DNA of 26,665 nt from Flavobacteriales bacterium UBA1694 (GCA_002319955.1 DCJS01000014.1:20866-47530), one strand, 5' to 3'. Positions 1 to 7,937 are shown, counted from the stretch's first letter. The notes: a model not told the origin generated them from the sequence alone. Numbers and translations are program-made.

Positions 1-246
1 ATTCTTAAATTTTCGAAAAAAGAAGCGTCTAGCAAATTGGAGAAACTTCTTCTTTCTGCGATGGCTAACTGGCAAACGAAAAACGAAGGAGCTGACATTG
101 AGGAAGCAAACCTTATCGTAAAAGAAATCTTCGTGGATAGTGCAAGACAACTTAAGAGACTAAGACCAGCACCACAAGGGAGAGGTCATAGAATCAGAAA
201 GAGATCAAACCACGTTACTTTAATTTTAGGCAACAAAGAAATTTAA
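1..246 (+). CDS. rplV: 50S ribosomal protein L22 (uL22), 3' part
   Basis: The reading frame is open from base 1, so the start lies upstream of the window and only the last 81 residues are present. L22 is a large-subunit protein whose long beta-hairpin lines the peptide exit tunnel. The C-terminal segment RPAPQGRGHRIRKRSNHVT is the tunnel-loop signature of the family. The stop is followed after 7 bases by rpsC, the usual order in the S10 operon. A TTG at 37-39 could be mistaken for a start, but the upstream in-frame residues (KFSKKEASSKL) continue normal L22 sequence. Confidence 0.97.
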   Translation: MLKFSKKEASSKLEKLLLSAMANWQTKNEGADIEEANLIVKEIFVDSARQLKRLRPAPQGRGHRIRKRSNHVTLILGNKEI

Positions 247-253
247 TCAAGGT

Positions 254-1000
254 ATGGGACAGAAGACAAATCCAATTGGTAACAGATTAGGTATCATCAG
301 AGGATGGGATTCGAACTGGTATGGTGGAAAGGATTATGGAGACAGAATCGCTGAAGACTATAAAATCAGAAGATACCTTGATGCAAGATTATCTAAAGGT
401 GGGGTTTCTAAAATCTACATCGATAGAACCTTAAAATTAGTGACTGTAACAATCACTACTGCAAGACCCGGACTTATTATCGGGAAAGGTGGACAAGAGG
501 TTGATAAATTGAAAGAAGAATTGAAAAAACTTACCGGTAAGGAAGTTCAAATCAACATCTTCGAAATCAAAAGACCAGAACTAGATGCTGTATTAGTAGC
601 TGATAGTATTGCAAAGCAAATCGAAAACCGTATCTCGTACAGAAGAGCTGTGAAAATGGCTATCGCAAGTAGTATGAGAATGGGAGCGGAAGGAATCAAA
701 GTAATGGTTTCTGGACGTTTGAACGGCGCTGAAATGGCAAGAAGTGAATCTTTCAAAGACGGAAGAATTCCACTTTCTACTTTCAGAGCAGATATCGATT
801 ACCACTGGGCTGAAGCGCACACCACTTACGGGAGACTAGGCATCAAAGTCTGGATCATGAAAGGAGAAGTTTATGGAAAAAGAGACTTAACTCCACTCGT
901 AGGCCAACAGCAGAAGAAATCGGCTCCTAGAACCGACAGACCTGAAAGAGGAGGGAACGATAGAGGCGATAGAAGACCAAGAAGAAATAATAATAATTAA
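254..1000 (+). CDS. rpsC: 30S ribosomal protein S3 (uS3)
   Basis: S3 sits at the mRNA entry channel of the small subunit. The protein has 248 residues: an N-terminal domain starting MGQKTNPIGNRLG, a type-2 KH RNA-binding domain with the GKGG loop at residues 77-80, and the S3 C-terminal signature GIKVWIMKGE near residues 196-205. Residues 218-248 are a low-complexity tail rich in Gln, Arg, Gly and Asp, ending in four Asn. The tail is probably disordered and RNA-contacting. It follows rplV by 7 bases. The next gene starts 96 bases later, a wide gap for this cluster. Confidence 0.98.
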   Translation: MGQKTNPIGNRLGIIRGWDSNWYGGKDYGDRIAEDYKIRRYLDARLSKGGVSKIYIDRTLKLVTVTITTARPGLIIGKGGQEVDKLKEELKKLTGKEVQINIFEIKRPELDAVLVADSIAKQIENRISYRRAVKMAIASSMRMGAEGIKVMVSGRLNGAEMARSESFKDGRIPLSTFRADIDYHWAEAHTTYGRLGIKVWIMKGEVYGKRDLTPLVGQQQKKSAPRTDRPERGGNDRGDRRPRRNNNN

Positions 1001-1060
1001 AATTTTAGGTTAGACGTTTTGAATTTTAAATTACCGTTACTTTTTTAAAATGAGAATATC

Positions 1061-1088
1061 TAAAATCTAAAATCTAAAATCTAAAATT
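1061..1088. repeat. four tandem copies of a 7-base unit TAAAATC
   Basis: Three exact TAAAATC units (1061-1067, 1068-1074, 1075-1081) and a fourth ending in T (1082-1088) lie in the rpsC-rplP gap and stop 8 bases before the rplP start codon. From memory, heptamer runs of this kind are scattered between genes in many flavobacterial genomes. No function is shown here. Slippage could vary the copy number. Confidence 0.85.
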
Positions 1089-1096
1089 TAGAAATT

Positions 1097-1525
1097 ATGT
1101 TACAACCAAGAAGAACCAAATTCCGTCGTGTTCACAAGATGAAGATGAAAGGAAGTGCGCAGAGAGGATCTCAATTAGCGTACGGAACTTTCGGAATCAA
1201 GGCAACAACAGAAGGAGCTTGGATTACTGCAAGACAAATTGAGGCTGCACGTATTGCTGCAACCCGATATATGAAAAGAGAAGGGCAACTATGGATCAAA
1301 ATATTTCCAGACAAGCCAATTACCAAGAAACCAGCGGAAGTACGTATGGGGAAAGGTAAAGGAGCTGTTGAATATTGGGTCGCTGTAGTAAAGCCTGGTA
1401 AAATTATGTTTGAAGTTGGAGGCGTTCCTTATGAAGTAGCTAAAGAAGCTCTTCGTTTGGCAGCACAAAAACTTCCAATCGTCACGAAATTCGTGGTGGC
1501 TAACGATTTTGTTAAACCTGAATAA
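1097..1525 (+). CDS. rplP: 50S ribosomal protein L16 (uL16)
   Basis: L16 binds 23S rRNA near the peptidyl-transferase centre and helps place the A-site tRNA. The 142-residue product starts MLQPRRTKFRRVHKMKMKG. It contains the family core PITKKPAEVRMGKGKG, which includes the arginine hydroxylated in some bacteria, followed by VEYWVAVVKPG. Length is normal. The gene follows the heptamer repeat and precedes rpmC by 11 bases. Its upstream region is pure A/T-rich sequence with no Shine-Dalgarno match. Confidence 0.98.
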   Translation: MLQPRRTKFRRVHKMKMKGSAQRGSQLAYGTFGIKATTEGAWITARQIEAARIAATRYMKREGQLWIKIFPDKPITKKPAEVRMGKGKGAVEYWVAVVKPGKIMFEVGGVPYEVAKEALRLAAQKLPIVTKFVVANDFVKPE

Positions 1526-1536
1526 ATCTTTGAATT

Positions 1537-1722
1537 ATGAAAAATGCTGACATCAAGAATTTAAGCGCAGGGGATCTACAAGCAAAGCTTGCTGAAGTTA
1601 AAGCAGAGTACACGAAATTGACTCTTGCTCATAGAATCAGCCCAGTAGAAAACCCAATTCAAATCAGAGATTTGAGAAAGACAATCGCTAGATTACACAC
1701 AGAGTTAACTAACAAACAATAA
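1537..1722 (+). CDS. rpmC: 50S ribosomal protein L29 (uL29)
   Basis: L29 is a small, mostly helical protein of the large subunit, next to the tunnel exit where SecY and the signal recognition particle dock. The 61-residue product is of normal length. Its C-terminal part has the family pattern IRDLRKTIARLHTEL. It sits 11 bases after rplP and 12 bases before rpsQ, within the conserved L16-L29-S17 trio. Confidence 0.96.
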   Translation: MKNADIKNLSAGDLQAKLAEVKAEYTKLTLAHRISPVENPIQIRDLRKTIARLHTELTNKQ

Positions 1723-1734
1723 TTTCATTTTACA

Positions 1735-1989
1735 ATGGAAAGAAATTTAAGAAAAGAAAGAATCGGAGTTGTTTCCAGCAACAAAATGGAAAAAACTATT
1801 GTTGTTAGTGAAACAATGAGAATGAAACACCCGATGTACGGTAAATTCGTTGTTAAGACGAAAAAATATACTGCACACGACGAAAACAATGAGTGCAACG
1901 AGGGGGACACTGTTTTGATTCAAGAAACAAGACCACTGAGTAAGAGCAAGAATTGGAGATTAGTAAGAATCATTGAAAAAGCGAAATAA
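1735..1989 (+). CDS. rpsQ: 30S ribosomal protein S17 (uS17)
   Basis: S17 is an OB-fold protein that binds 16S rRNA early in small-subunit assembly. The 84-residue product carries GVVSSNKMEKTIVV near the N-terminus and the S17 signature GDTVLIQETRPLSKSK. Its TAA stop overlaps the ATG of rplN (TAATG at 1987-1991), which suggests translational coupling of the two genes. Confidence 0.97.
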   Translation: MERNLRKERIGVVSSNKMEKTIVVSETMRMKHPMYGKFVVKTKKYTAHDENNECNEGDTVLIQETRPLSKSKNWRLVRIIEKAK

Positions 1990-2357
1990 TGTTACAAACA
2001 GAATCAAGATTAAAAGTAGCTGATAATACTGGTGCCAAAGAAGTACTAGTGATCAGAGTTCTTGGAGGAACAAGAAGAAGATATGCTTCAGTTGGTGATA
2101 AGATTGTAGTGACTATCAAAGATTCCACTCCACAAGGAACTGCAAAGAAAGGACAAGTATCCAAAGCGGTAGTTATCCGGACTAAGAAAGCGGTGAGAAG
2201 AAAAGATGGTTCTTATATCAAATTCGACGATAACGCTTGCGTATTGCTAAGCGCTACAGGAGAAATGAGAGGTACACGTGTTTTCGGACCGGTAGCTCGT
2301 GAGTTGAGAGACAAAGAATACATGAAAGTCATTTCATTGGCTCCAGAAGTACTTTAA
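1989..2357 (+). CDS. rplN: 50S ribosomal protein L14 (uL14)
   Basis: L14 binds 23S rRNA at the subunit interface, forms an intersubunit bridge and is the site where the silencing factor RsfS docks. The 122-residue length is exactly typical. It begins MLQTESRLKVADNTGAKEV and holds the conserved YIKFDDNACVLL segment. The start codon overlaps the rpsQ stop. rplX follows after 18 bases of A/T-rich sequence. Confidence 0.98.
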   Translation: MLQTESRLKVADNTGAKEVLVIRVLGGTRRRYASVGDKIVVTIKDSTPQGTAKKGQVSKAVVIRTKKAVRRKDGSYIKFDDNACVLLSATGEMRGTRVFGPVARELRDKEYMKVISLAPEVL

Positions 2358-2375
2358 TTTTTAAAATTTAAAAGA

Positions 2376-2696
2376 ATGACAAAAGTTAAAATTAAAAGAG
2401 GAGACCAAGTACTGGTTACCACCGGTAAGAACAAAAATTCTAAAGGAGAAGTACTTGAAGTGGTCAAAAAAGAAGGAAAGGATCCTAGAGTGATTGTTGC
2501 TGGAGTGAACATCGTGAAAAAGCACGTTAAGCCTTCTGCTTCTAACCCTCAAGGTGGAATTGTAGAGAAGGAAGCTTCTATTCATATTTCTAACGTTGCT
2601 TTAATGGACAAAGACGGCAAAGCGACACGTGTTGGAACTAAGGTAGATGGCGATAAGAAAGTAAGAGTTGCTAAAACAACCGGTGAAACTTTATAA
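2376..2696 (+). CDS. rplX: 50S ribosomal protein L24 (uL24)
   Basis: L24 initiates large-subunit assembly and later lies at the tunnel exit. The 106-residue product opens with a KOW motif (KIKRGDQVLVTTGKNKNSKG) and contains the conserved VNIVKKHVKPS segment. Length is normal. Its TAA stop overlaps a possible ATG for rplE at 2696. Confidence 0.97.
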   Translation: MTKVKIKRGDQVLVTTGKNKNSKGEVLEVVKKEGKDPRVIVAGVNIVKKHVKPSASNPQGGIVEKEASIHISNVALMDKDGKATRVGTKVDGDKKVRVAKTTGETL

Positions 2697-2707
2697 TGCA
2701 TAACACA

Positions 2708-3259
2708 ATGGAATTTATAGCAAGACCTAAAACAATATATAACGAGAAGATTGTTCCAGCGATGATGGAAGAATTTGGGTATAAATCTGTAATGCAGGTT
2801 CCTAAATTACAAAAGATCGTTATTTCCCAAGGTTTGGGAGCTGCAACTGCGGATAAAAAAATCGTAGATTATGCAGTGGAAGAATTAACGATGATTACTG
2901 GCCAGAAAGCAGTAGGAACTCTTTCAAAGAAAGACGAGGCTGCCTTCAAACTTAGAAAAGGAATGCCAGTAGGTGCAAGAGTGACGCTAAGAGCGATTAG
3001 AATGTATGAATTCTTAGACCGTCTTACCTCTTCAGCACTTCCGAGAATTAGAGATTTCAACGGTATCAAAGCAGACGGTTTTGATGGTAGAGGAAACTAT
3101 AACTTAGGAATTACCGAACAAATCATTTTCCCTGAAATCGTTATCGACAAAGTGAAAAAGATCCAAGGGATGGACATTACTTTTGTAACTACTGCCAAAA
3201 CAGACAAAGAAGCAAAAGCGTTATTAACTCATTTCGGTTTACCTTTCAAAAAGAACTAA
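2708..3259 (+). CDS. rplE: 50S ribosomal protein L5 (uL5)
   Basis: L5 binds 5S rRNA together with L18 and L25 and contacts the P-site tRNA. The start at 2708 gives 183 residues beginning MEFIARPKTIYNEKIVP, which fits the family. An in-frame ATG at 2696 overlaps the rplX stop and would add only MHNT. Nothing resembling a Shine-Dalgarno sequence decides between them, and the upstream start cannot be excluded. Conserved segments include LRKGMPVGARVTLR, LPRIRDFNGI and FDGRGNYNLGITEQ. Confidence 0.96.
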   Translation: MEFIARPKTIYNEKIVPAMMEEFGYKSVMQVPKLQKIVISQGLGAATADKKIVDYAVEELTMITGQKAVGTLSKKDEAAFKLRKGMPVGARVTLRAIRMYEFLDRLTSSALPRIRDFNGIKADGFDGRGNYNLGITEQIIFPEIVIDKVKKIQGMDITFVTTAKTDKEAKALLTHFGLPFKKN

Positions 3260-3261
3260 GA

Positions 3262-3531
3262 ATGGCTAAAGAATCAATGAAAGCGCGTGAGCGCAAAAGA
3301 GAAGCGACGGTAGCGAAATATGCTGAGAAAAGAAAAGCTTTGAAAGAAGCTGGAGATTACGAGGCATTACAAAAATTACCTAAAAATGCTTCTCCTGTGA
3401 GACTACACAACAGATGTAAAATTACAGGAAGACCTAGAGGGTATATGAGAACTTTTGGTTTATCTAGAGTAACTTTTAGAGAAATGGCAAACCAAGGACT
3501 TATCCCAGGGGTTAAGAAAGCGAGTTGGTAA
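3262..3531 (+). CDS. rpsN: 30S ribosomal protein S14 (uS14), zinc-free type
   Basis: S14 is a late-assembling protein in the head of the small subunit. The 89-residue product ends with the S14 signature NRCKITGRPRGYMRTFGLSR and the terminal SW. It is the longer form without the two CxxC pairs of the 61-residue zinc-binding type, having one cysteine only. It starts 2 bases after the rplE stop. It is followed by a 133-base gap, the longest within the cluster. Confidence 0.97.
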   Translation: MAKESMKARERKREATVAKYAEKRKALKEAGDYEALQKLPKNASPVRLHNRCKITGRPRGYMRTFGLSRVTFREMANQGLIPGVKKASW

Positions 3532-3664
3532 TAATTTTTATTAAATCAAGATAATTAAGTTTAAGTCCACCTTAGAAGGTGCGAAAAGAGGGATTCCTTT
3601 TTAAAGAATCTTCTAAAGGATTTAAATACTGATTATTCACAACCAATAACATCAAAAAAGAAAA
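3532..3664 (+). other. structured intergenic leader between rpsN and rpsH
   Basis: This 133-base stretch has no open frame. It contains a hairpin CACCT-TAGA-AGGTG at 3568-3581 (a sixth A-T style pair would close the loop to two bases). A second, imperfect hairpin spans 3592-3610, with GATTC pairing GAATC and a T/A-rich interior. Neither is followed by a T-run, so they do not look like terminators. An RNA-processing or ribosomal-protein feedback site is possible but is inference only. Confidence 0.5.
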
Positions 3665-4063
3665 ATGGTAACAGATCCAATTTCAGATTTCCTAACAAGA
3701 GTAAGGAACGCACAAAGCGCAGGCCACAAGGTGGTGGAAATTCCTGCATCGAAAATCAAAAAGGAGATTACGAAGATTCTATTTGACCAAGGGTATATTT
3801 CAAACTACAAGTTTGAAGATAACTCGGTTCAAGGGAACATCAAAATCGCTTTGAAGTACGACAAACTAACCGGTAAAGCCGCAATTAAATCAATCCAGAG
3901 AGCTTCTAGACCTGGACTTAGATATTATGCAGGGTCTACAGAACTTCCAAGAGTTCTAAACGGATTAGGAATCGCTATTATCTCGACTTCGAAAGGAGTT
4001 ATGACAGGTAAGCAAGCGAAGAACGACAAAGTCGGCGGTGAAGTAATCTGCTATGTTTATTAA
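3665..4063 (+). CDS. rpsH: 30S ribosomal protein S8 (uS8)
   Basis: S8 binds the central domain of 16S rRNA early in assembly. In E. coli it also represses its own operon by binding mRNA. The 132-residue product starts MVTDPISDFLTRVRNAQ and ends with the family signature GLGIAIISTSKGVMTGKQA followed by GGEVICYVY. Length is normal. It follows the structured 133-base gap. Whether S8 acts on that gap is not shown by the sequence. Confidence 0.98.
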   Translation: MVTDPISDFLTRVRNAQSAGHKVVEIPASKIKKEITKILFDQGYISNYKFEDNSVQGNIKIALKYDKLTGKAAIKSIQRASRPGLRYYAGSTELPRVLNGLGIAIISTSKGVMTGKQAKNDKVGGEVICYVY

Positions 4064-4081
4064 TTTTTTAAAATAAGGAAA

Positions 4082-4627
4082 ATGTCAAGAATTGGTAAAG
4101 CAATTATAAATATTCCTTCCGGAGTTACTGTAACGGAGTCTAACGGCGTTGTTACTGTGAAAGGCCCTAAAGGGGAACTTTCTCAAACTCTAACTGAAGG
4201 GATCGCTTTAGAGCAAGAAGAAGGCGTACTTACATTTACGCGTCCTTCTGAGGCTAAGCATCACAAGGCGCTTCACGGTTTGTACAGAGCGCTTATTAAC
4301 AACATGATCGTTGGAACCACTGAAGGGTTTACAAACAAGCTAGAGCTTGTAGGGGTAGGATACAGAGCATCACATTCAGGTCAGAGACTTGAACTCGCTT
4401 TAGGATTCTCTCATGGTATTCTACTTGATCTCCCAAAAGAGATCACGCTTGAAACATTAACTGAAAAGGGTAAAAATCCAATTGTTACTTTGTCTTCACA
4501 CGATAAGCAGCTATTAGGAATGGTGTCTGCAAAGATCAGATCGTTTAGAAAACCGGAGCCTTATAAAGGTAAAGGGGTGAGATTCGTAGGAGAAATCGTG
4601 AGAAGAAAAGCTGGTAAATCTGCTTAA
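4082..4627 (+). CDS. rplF: 50S ribosomal protein L6 (uL6)
   Basis: L6 binds 23S rRNA near the sarcin-ricin loop and the factor-binding site. The 181-residue product has the duplicated L6 fold. It begins MSRIGKAIINIPSGVTV and ends with the signature PEPYKGKGVRFVGE followed by a lysine-rich tail. Length is normal. The gene lies 18 bases after rpsH and 14 bases before rplR. Confidence 0.98.
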   Translation: MSRIGKAIINIPSGVTVTESNGVVTVKGPKGELSQTLTEGIALEQEEGVLTFTRPSEAKHHKALHGLYRALINNMIVGTTEGFTNKLELVGVGYRASHSGQRLELALGFSHGILLDLPKEITLETLTEKGKNPIVTLSSHDKQLLGMVSAKIRSFRKPEPYKGKGVRFVGEIVRRKAGKSA

Positions 4628-4641
4628 TAAATTTTAAGAAA

Positions 4642-4989
4642 ATGGCACTGAATAAAGTACAGAAAAGAAACAGGATCAAAAGAAGAGTAAGAGGGAAAAT
4701 CTCGGGCTCTGCTGAACTGCCAAGATTATCCGTATACAAAAGTAATAAGGAAATTTACGCGCAGTTGATCGACGACAAAGGAGGTAAAACTCTTGCTCAC
4801 GCCTCTTCAAGAGCGTTAAAAGCAACAGGAAATAAAGTAGAGGTTTCAATGCAAGTGGGGAAAGCCATTGCTGAAGTTGCGAAAGCAGCGGGTATTGAAG
4901 CTATAGTGTTCGATAGAAACGGATTCGTTTACCACGGTAGAGTGAAAGCTTTAGCTGATGGAGCGAGAGAAGGCGGACTTAAATTCTAA
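4642..4989 (+). CDS. rplR: 50S ribosomal protein L18 (uL18)
   Basis: L18 carries 5S rRNA into the central protuberance of the large subunit. The 115-residue product has a basic N-terminus (KVQKRNRIKRRVRGK), the conserved RLSVYKSNKEIYAQLIDD strand and the C-terminal core FDRNGFVYHGRVKALADG. Length is normal. rpsE starts 19 bases downstream. Confidence 0.97.
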   Translation: MALNKVQKRNRIKRRVRGKISGSAELPRLSVYKSNKEIYAQLIDDKGGKTLAHASSRALKATGNKVEVSMQVGKAIAEVAKAAGIEAIVFDRNGFVYHGRVKALADGAREGGLKF

Positions 4990-5008
4990 TCAAATAATTT
5001 CGGAAACA

Positions 5009-5533
5009 ATGTTTGGACAAGATAATATCGAAAAAGTAAAACCGGGAGGATTAGAACTTAAAGATCGCCTCGTATCGGTCAATAGAGTTACTAAAGTAAC
5101 CAAAGGGGGACGTGCATTTGGATTCTCTGCTATTGTAGTAGTAGGAGACGAGGCAGGAATCGTAGGCTTTGGTTCTGGAAAATCGAAAGAAGTTGCTACA
5201 GCAATTTCTAAAGCAGTCGAAGACGCTAAGAAGAATTTGGTTAAAATTCCAGTGACTAAAGACGGAACAATCTACCATGAGTCTAAGGCTCGTTTTGGTG
5301 GAGCGGATATCTTTATGAAGCCAGCTTCTCACGGTACAGGGGTTATCGCAGGTAACACCGTTCGTATTGTAGTTGAATCTGCAGGAATTAAAGACATTCT
5401 AACGAAGTCAAAAGGATCTTCTAATCCACATAACATGGTGAAAGCAACTTTCAAGGCGCTTTTAGACATTAGAACTCCTGAAGAAATCGCAAGAATGCGT
5501 GGTATCTCACTTGATAAAGTATTTAAACACTAA
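5009..5533 (+). CDS. rpsE: 30S ribosomal protein S5 (uS5)
   Basis: S5 lies at the mRNA entry site and affects decoding accuracy. The start at 5009 gives 174 residues beginning MFGQDNIEKVKPGG. The frame stays open upstream to 4958, but that would overlap the end of rplR and add 17 unconserved residues. The S5 N-terminal signature GGRAFGFSAIVVVGDEAG is followed by GFGSGKSKEV. The C-terminal domain carries the conserved KSKGSSNPHNMVKATFKAL. Confidence 0.97.
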   Translation: MFGQDNIEKVKPGGLELKDRLVSVNRVTKVTKGGRAFGFSAIVVVGDEAGIVGFGSGKSKEVATAISKAVEDAKKNLVKIPVTKDGTIYHESKARFGGADIFMKPASHGTGVIAGNTVRIVVESAGIKDILTKSKGSSNPHNMVKATFKALLDIRTPEEIARMRGISLDKVFKH

Positions 5534-5545
5534 AAGTTTTAAAAA

Positions 5546-5725
5546 ATGGCAACAATTAAAGTAAAGCAAGTAAGAAGTGCTATTGGTAGAACGAAAGCTC
5601 AAAAGAGAACTCTTGAGGCTTTAGGTTTAAAGAAAATGCACCAAGTAGTAGAACATGACGCAAGTCCAGCCGTATTAGGTATGGTGGCAGCGGTAAGACA
5701 TTTAGTAGAAGTTCAGGAAAACTAA
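5546..5725 (+). CDS. rpmD: 50S ribosomal protein L30 (uL30)
   Basis: This short gene encodes 59 residues beginning MATIKVKQVRSAIGRTKAQK. L30 is a small alpha/beta protein of the large subunit. The segments SAIGRTKAQKRTLEALGL and the C-terminal MVAAVRHLVEVQEN match the family, and 59 residues is the usual bacterial length. It lies 12 bases after rpsE and 15 bases before rplO, exactly where L30 is expected in the spc order. Confidence 0.96.
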   Translation: MATIKVKQVRSAIGRTKAQKRTLEALGLKKMHQVVEHDASPAVLGMVAAVRHLVEVQEN

Positions 5726-5740
5726 CCAAATTTAATTACA

Positions 5741-6190
5741 ATGAAATTAAATAACATACAACCGGCTAGCGGATCGACTCACAATTCCAAGAGACTTGGA
5801 AGAGGTCAGGGAAGCGGTAAAGGCGGTACTTCAACCAAAGGACACAAGGGTCAAAAATCAAGATCTGGGTACTCTCAGAAGATTGGTTTTGAAGGTGGGC
5901 AGATGCCACTTCAAAGAAGATTACCTAAGTTCGGGTTTAACAACGTAAACAGAAAAGAGTTTAGAGGAATTAATCTTGATACCATTCAAACCTTAATTGA
6001 CACAAAAAGTCTTACAGGTGATATCACGAAAGACGTTTTAATTGAAAACGGTTTAGCCTCTAAAAATGACCTTGTGAAAATCATGGGTCGTGGCGAATTC
6101 AAAGCTGGGGTTTCAATCTCCGCAGACAAATTCACTAAATCTGCAGAAGAATTAATTTCGAAAGCAGGAGGTAAAGCAATTACTCTTTAA
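5741..6190 (+). CDS. rplO: 50S ribosomal protein L15 (uL15)
   Basis: L15 is a late-assembling large-subunit protein with a long, basic, glycine-rich N-terminal arm. That arm is seen here as KRLGRGQGSGKGGTSTKGHK. It is followed by the conserved GFEGGQMPLQRRLPKFGF. Total length is 149 residues, normal for the family. It precedes secY by 15 bases, as in nearly all bacteria. Confidence 0.97.
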   Translation: MKLNNIQPASGSTHNSKRLGRGQGSGKGGTSTKGHKGQKSRSGYSQKIGFEGGQMPLQRRLPKFGFNNVNRKEFRGINLDTIQTLIDTKSLTGDITKDVLIENGLASKNDLVKIMGRGEFKAGVSISADKFTKSAEELISKAGGKAITL

Positions 6191-6205
6191 TCTCTTTATT
6201 ACGTA

Positions 6206-7588
6206 ATGAAAGAATTTATACAGACACTTACAAACATTTGGAACCTCAAGGAGCTAAGGGAAAAAATTATTTTTACTTTAGGATTAATTCTTGTGTATAG
6301 ATTCGCATCTTATATTTCCCTCCCGGCTATTAACATGGCTGAGGTGGGGAATCTTTTGGAACTTTATAAAGACCAAGGTGGTAGTCAACAAGGAGCTGGT
6401 CTCCTAGGGCTACTTTCTTCGTTTACTGGAGGGGCGTTTAGCCGGGCTTCAATTATGGCCCTGGGAATCATGCCTTACATTTCTGCTTCAATTATTGTGC
6501 AGTTAATGGGAATGGCAATTCCATACCTTCAGAAACTTCAGAAAGACGGACAGAGTGGTAGAAATACCTTAAATCAGATTACGCGTTGGTTAACCATCGC
6601 GGTTTGTTTGGTTCAAGCTCCGTCTTACCTTACTTCTATTACCCAGATGTTCCTTCCGTACTCTCAATTTCAAAGCGCATACTACATTGAACCAAACTCT
6701 ATTATGTTTTGGTTTCCAAGTATCGTGATCCTGGTTGCAGGTTCTGTATTCGCAATGTGGTTAGGAGAAAAAATTACGGATAAAGGAATTGGGAATGGTA
6801 TTTCTATTCTAATTATGGTAGGGATCCTTGCCGATCTTCCTTCCTCGTTCTTGCAAGAAATTGCAACGCAAACAGGAAAAGGTGGACTTGGAACCATTAT
6901 GATTTTAATTGAAGTGCTCTTCTGGATGCTGGTCGTACTTTTCGGAGTTATCCTCTCGGTTGCCGTGAGAAAGATTCCAATTCAGTATGTCGCGCGTGCC
7001 CAGGCTAGAGGTGGAGTGAACCGTAATTTAATGCAAGGTGCAAGACAATGGATTCCTTTGAAAGTGAATGCTTCAGGGGTTATGCCAATTATCTTTGCTC
7101 AGGCTTTAATGTTCGTTCCGGGTTTATTGACCAATATGGATGAGACTAACACGTTTTTGGCTGGTTTCAAAAATGTTTTTAGCTGGCAGTACAATGTGCT
7201 GTTCGCAATTTTAATTATTGTATTCACATTCTTCTATACCGCAATTACTATTCCTGTGAATCAGATGGCTGAGGATCTAAAAAGGAATGGGGGACTTATC
7301 CCTAAAGTAAGACCGGGGAAGGAATCGGCTGATTATCTGGATGATATCTTGTCCAAAATCACTTTGCCGGGTTCAATATTTTTAGCTATCTTTGCAATCC
7401 TTCCGGCACTTGTGTACGGAACTCTGGTTCAGACAGATAGATTCGCCCTATTTTTTGGCGGAACCTCTCTGTTAATTATGGTGGGGGTTATATTAGATAC
7501 AATTCAACAAATCAATACATACTTGTTGAATCATCATTATGACGGATTAATGCAATCCAAGCTCTCCAGAACCACAAATTTTGAATAG
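6206..7588 (+). CDS. secY: protein translocase subunit SecY
   Basis: SecY is the channel subunit of the SecYEG translocon in the inner membrane. The 460-residue product shows the expected series of about ten hydrophobic helices. The first is near residues 20-40 (FTLGLILVYRFASYISLP). A plug-region segment follows (GLLSSFTGGAFSRASI, about residues 71-86), and IMPYISASIIVQL covers the second helix. The cytosolic loop carries YVARAQARGGVNRN. The C-terminal part has MAEDLKRNGGLIPKVRPG. It follows rplO as usual, but map and adk, which follow secY in many bacteria, are absent and infA comes directly. Confidence 0.98.
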   Translation: MKEFIQTLTNIWNLKELREKIIFTLGLILVYRFASYISLPAINMAEVGNLLELYKDQGGSQQGAGLLGLLSSFTGGAFSRASIMALGIMPYISASIIVQLMGMAIPYLQKLQKDGQSGRNTLNQITRWLTIAVCLVQAPSYLTSITQMFLPYSQFQSAYYIEPNSIMFWFPSIVILVAGSVFAMWLGEKITDKGIGNGISILIMVGILADLPSSFLQEIATQTGKGGLGTIMILIEVLFWMLVVLFGVILSVAVRKIPIQYVARAQARGGVNRNLMQGARQWIPLKVNASGVMPIIFAQALMFVPGLLTNMDETNTFLAGFKNVFSWQYNVLFAILIIVFTFFYTAITIPVNQMAEDLKRNGGLIPKVRPGKESADYLDDILSKITLPGSIFLAIFAILPALVYGTLVQTDRFALFFGGTSLLIMVGVILDTIQQINTYLLNHHYDGLMQSKLSRTTNFE

Positions 7589-7593
7589 GATAC

Positions 7594-7809
7594 ATGGCTA
7601 AGCAAAAACATATTGAACAAGATGGCGTGATCGTGGAAGCACTTTCAAACGCCATGTTTCGCGTGGAGCTTGAAAATGGGCATATTTTAATTGCTCATAT
7701 TTCCGGCAAAATGAGAATGCACTATATTAAACTCTTACCCGGAGACCGGGTAAGACTCGAAATGTCCCCTTACGACTTAACGAAGGGGCGCATCACTTTT
7801 AGATATTAA
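7594..7809 (+). CDS. infA: translation initiation factor IF-1
   Basis: IF-1 is a single OB-fold (S1-like) protein that covers the A site during initiation. The 71-residue product carries the conserved pattern GVIVEALSNAMFRVELENG, then LIAHISGKMRMHYIKLLPGD and the C-terminal YDLTKGRITFRY. It starts 5 bases after the secY stop and is followed by rpmJ after 11 bases, so it is very likely cotranscribed. Confidence 0.98.
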   Translation: MAKQKHIEQDGVIVEALSNAMFRVELENGHILIAHISGKMRMHYIKLLPGDRVRLEMSPYDLTKGRITFRY

Positions 7810-7820
7810 AAATAATTACA

Positions 7821-7937
7821 ATGAAAGTAAGAGCATCGATTAAGAAGAGAAGTGCTGAGTGCAAGATTGTACGTCGTAAAGGAGTACTTTTTGTAATCAA
7901 CAAAAAAAACCCAAAATTTAAACAAAGACAAGGCTAA
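7821..7937 (+). CDS. rpmJ: 50S ribosomal protein L36 (bL36), zinc-free type
   Basis: This 38-residue gene begins MKVRASIKKRSAECKIVRRK and ends NPKFKQRQG, a clear L36. The zinc-binding form has three cysteines and a histidine. Here only Cys14 remains, and the other ligand positions hold Ser, Asn and Phe or similar, so no zinc ribbon can form. This matches the C-minus L36 paralogue typical of flavobacteria. The place between infA and rpsM is the standard one. Confidence 0.96.
   Translation: MKVRASIKKRSAECKIVRRKGVLFVINKKNPKFKQRQG

Noticed and set aside
4958..5008. Upstream extension of rpsE by 17 residues
   Set aside because: It would overlap the end of rplR and adds residues not seen in S5; the ATG at 5009 gives the family start.
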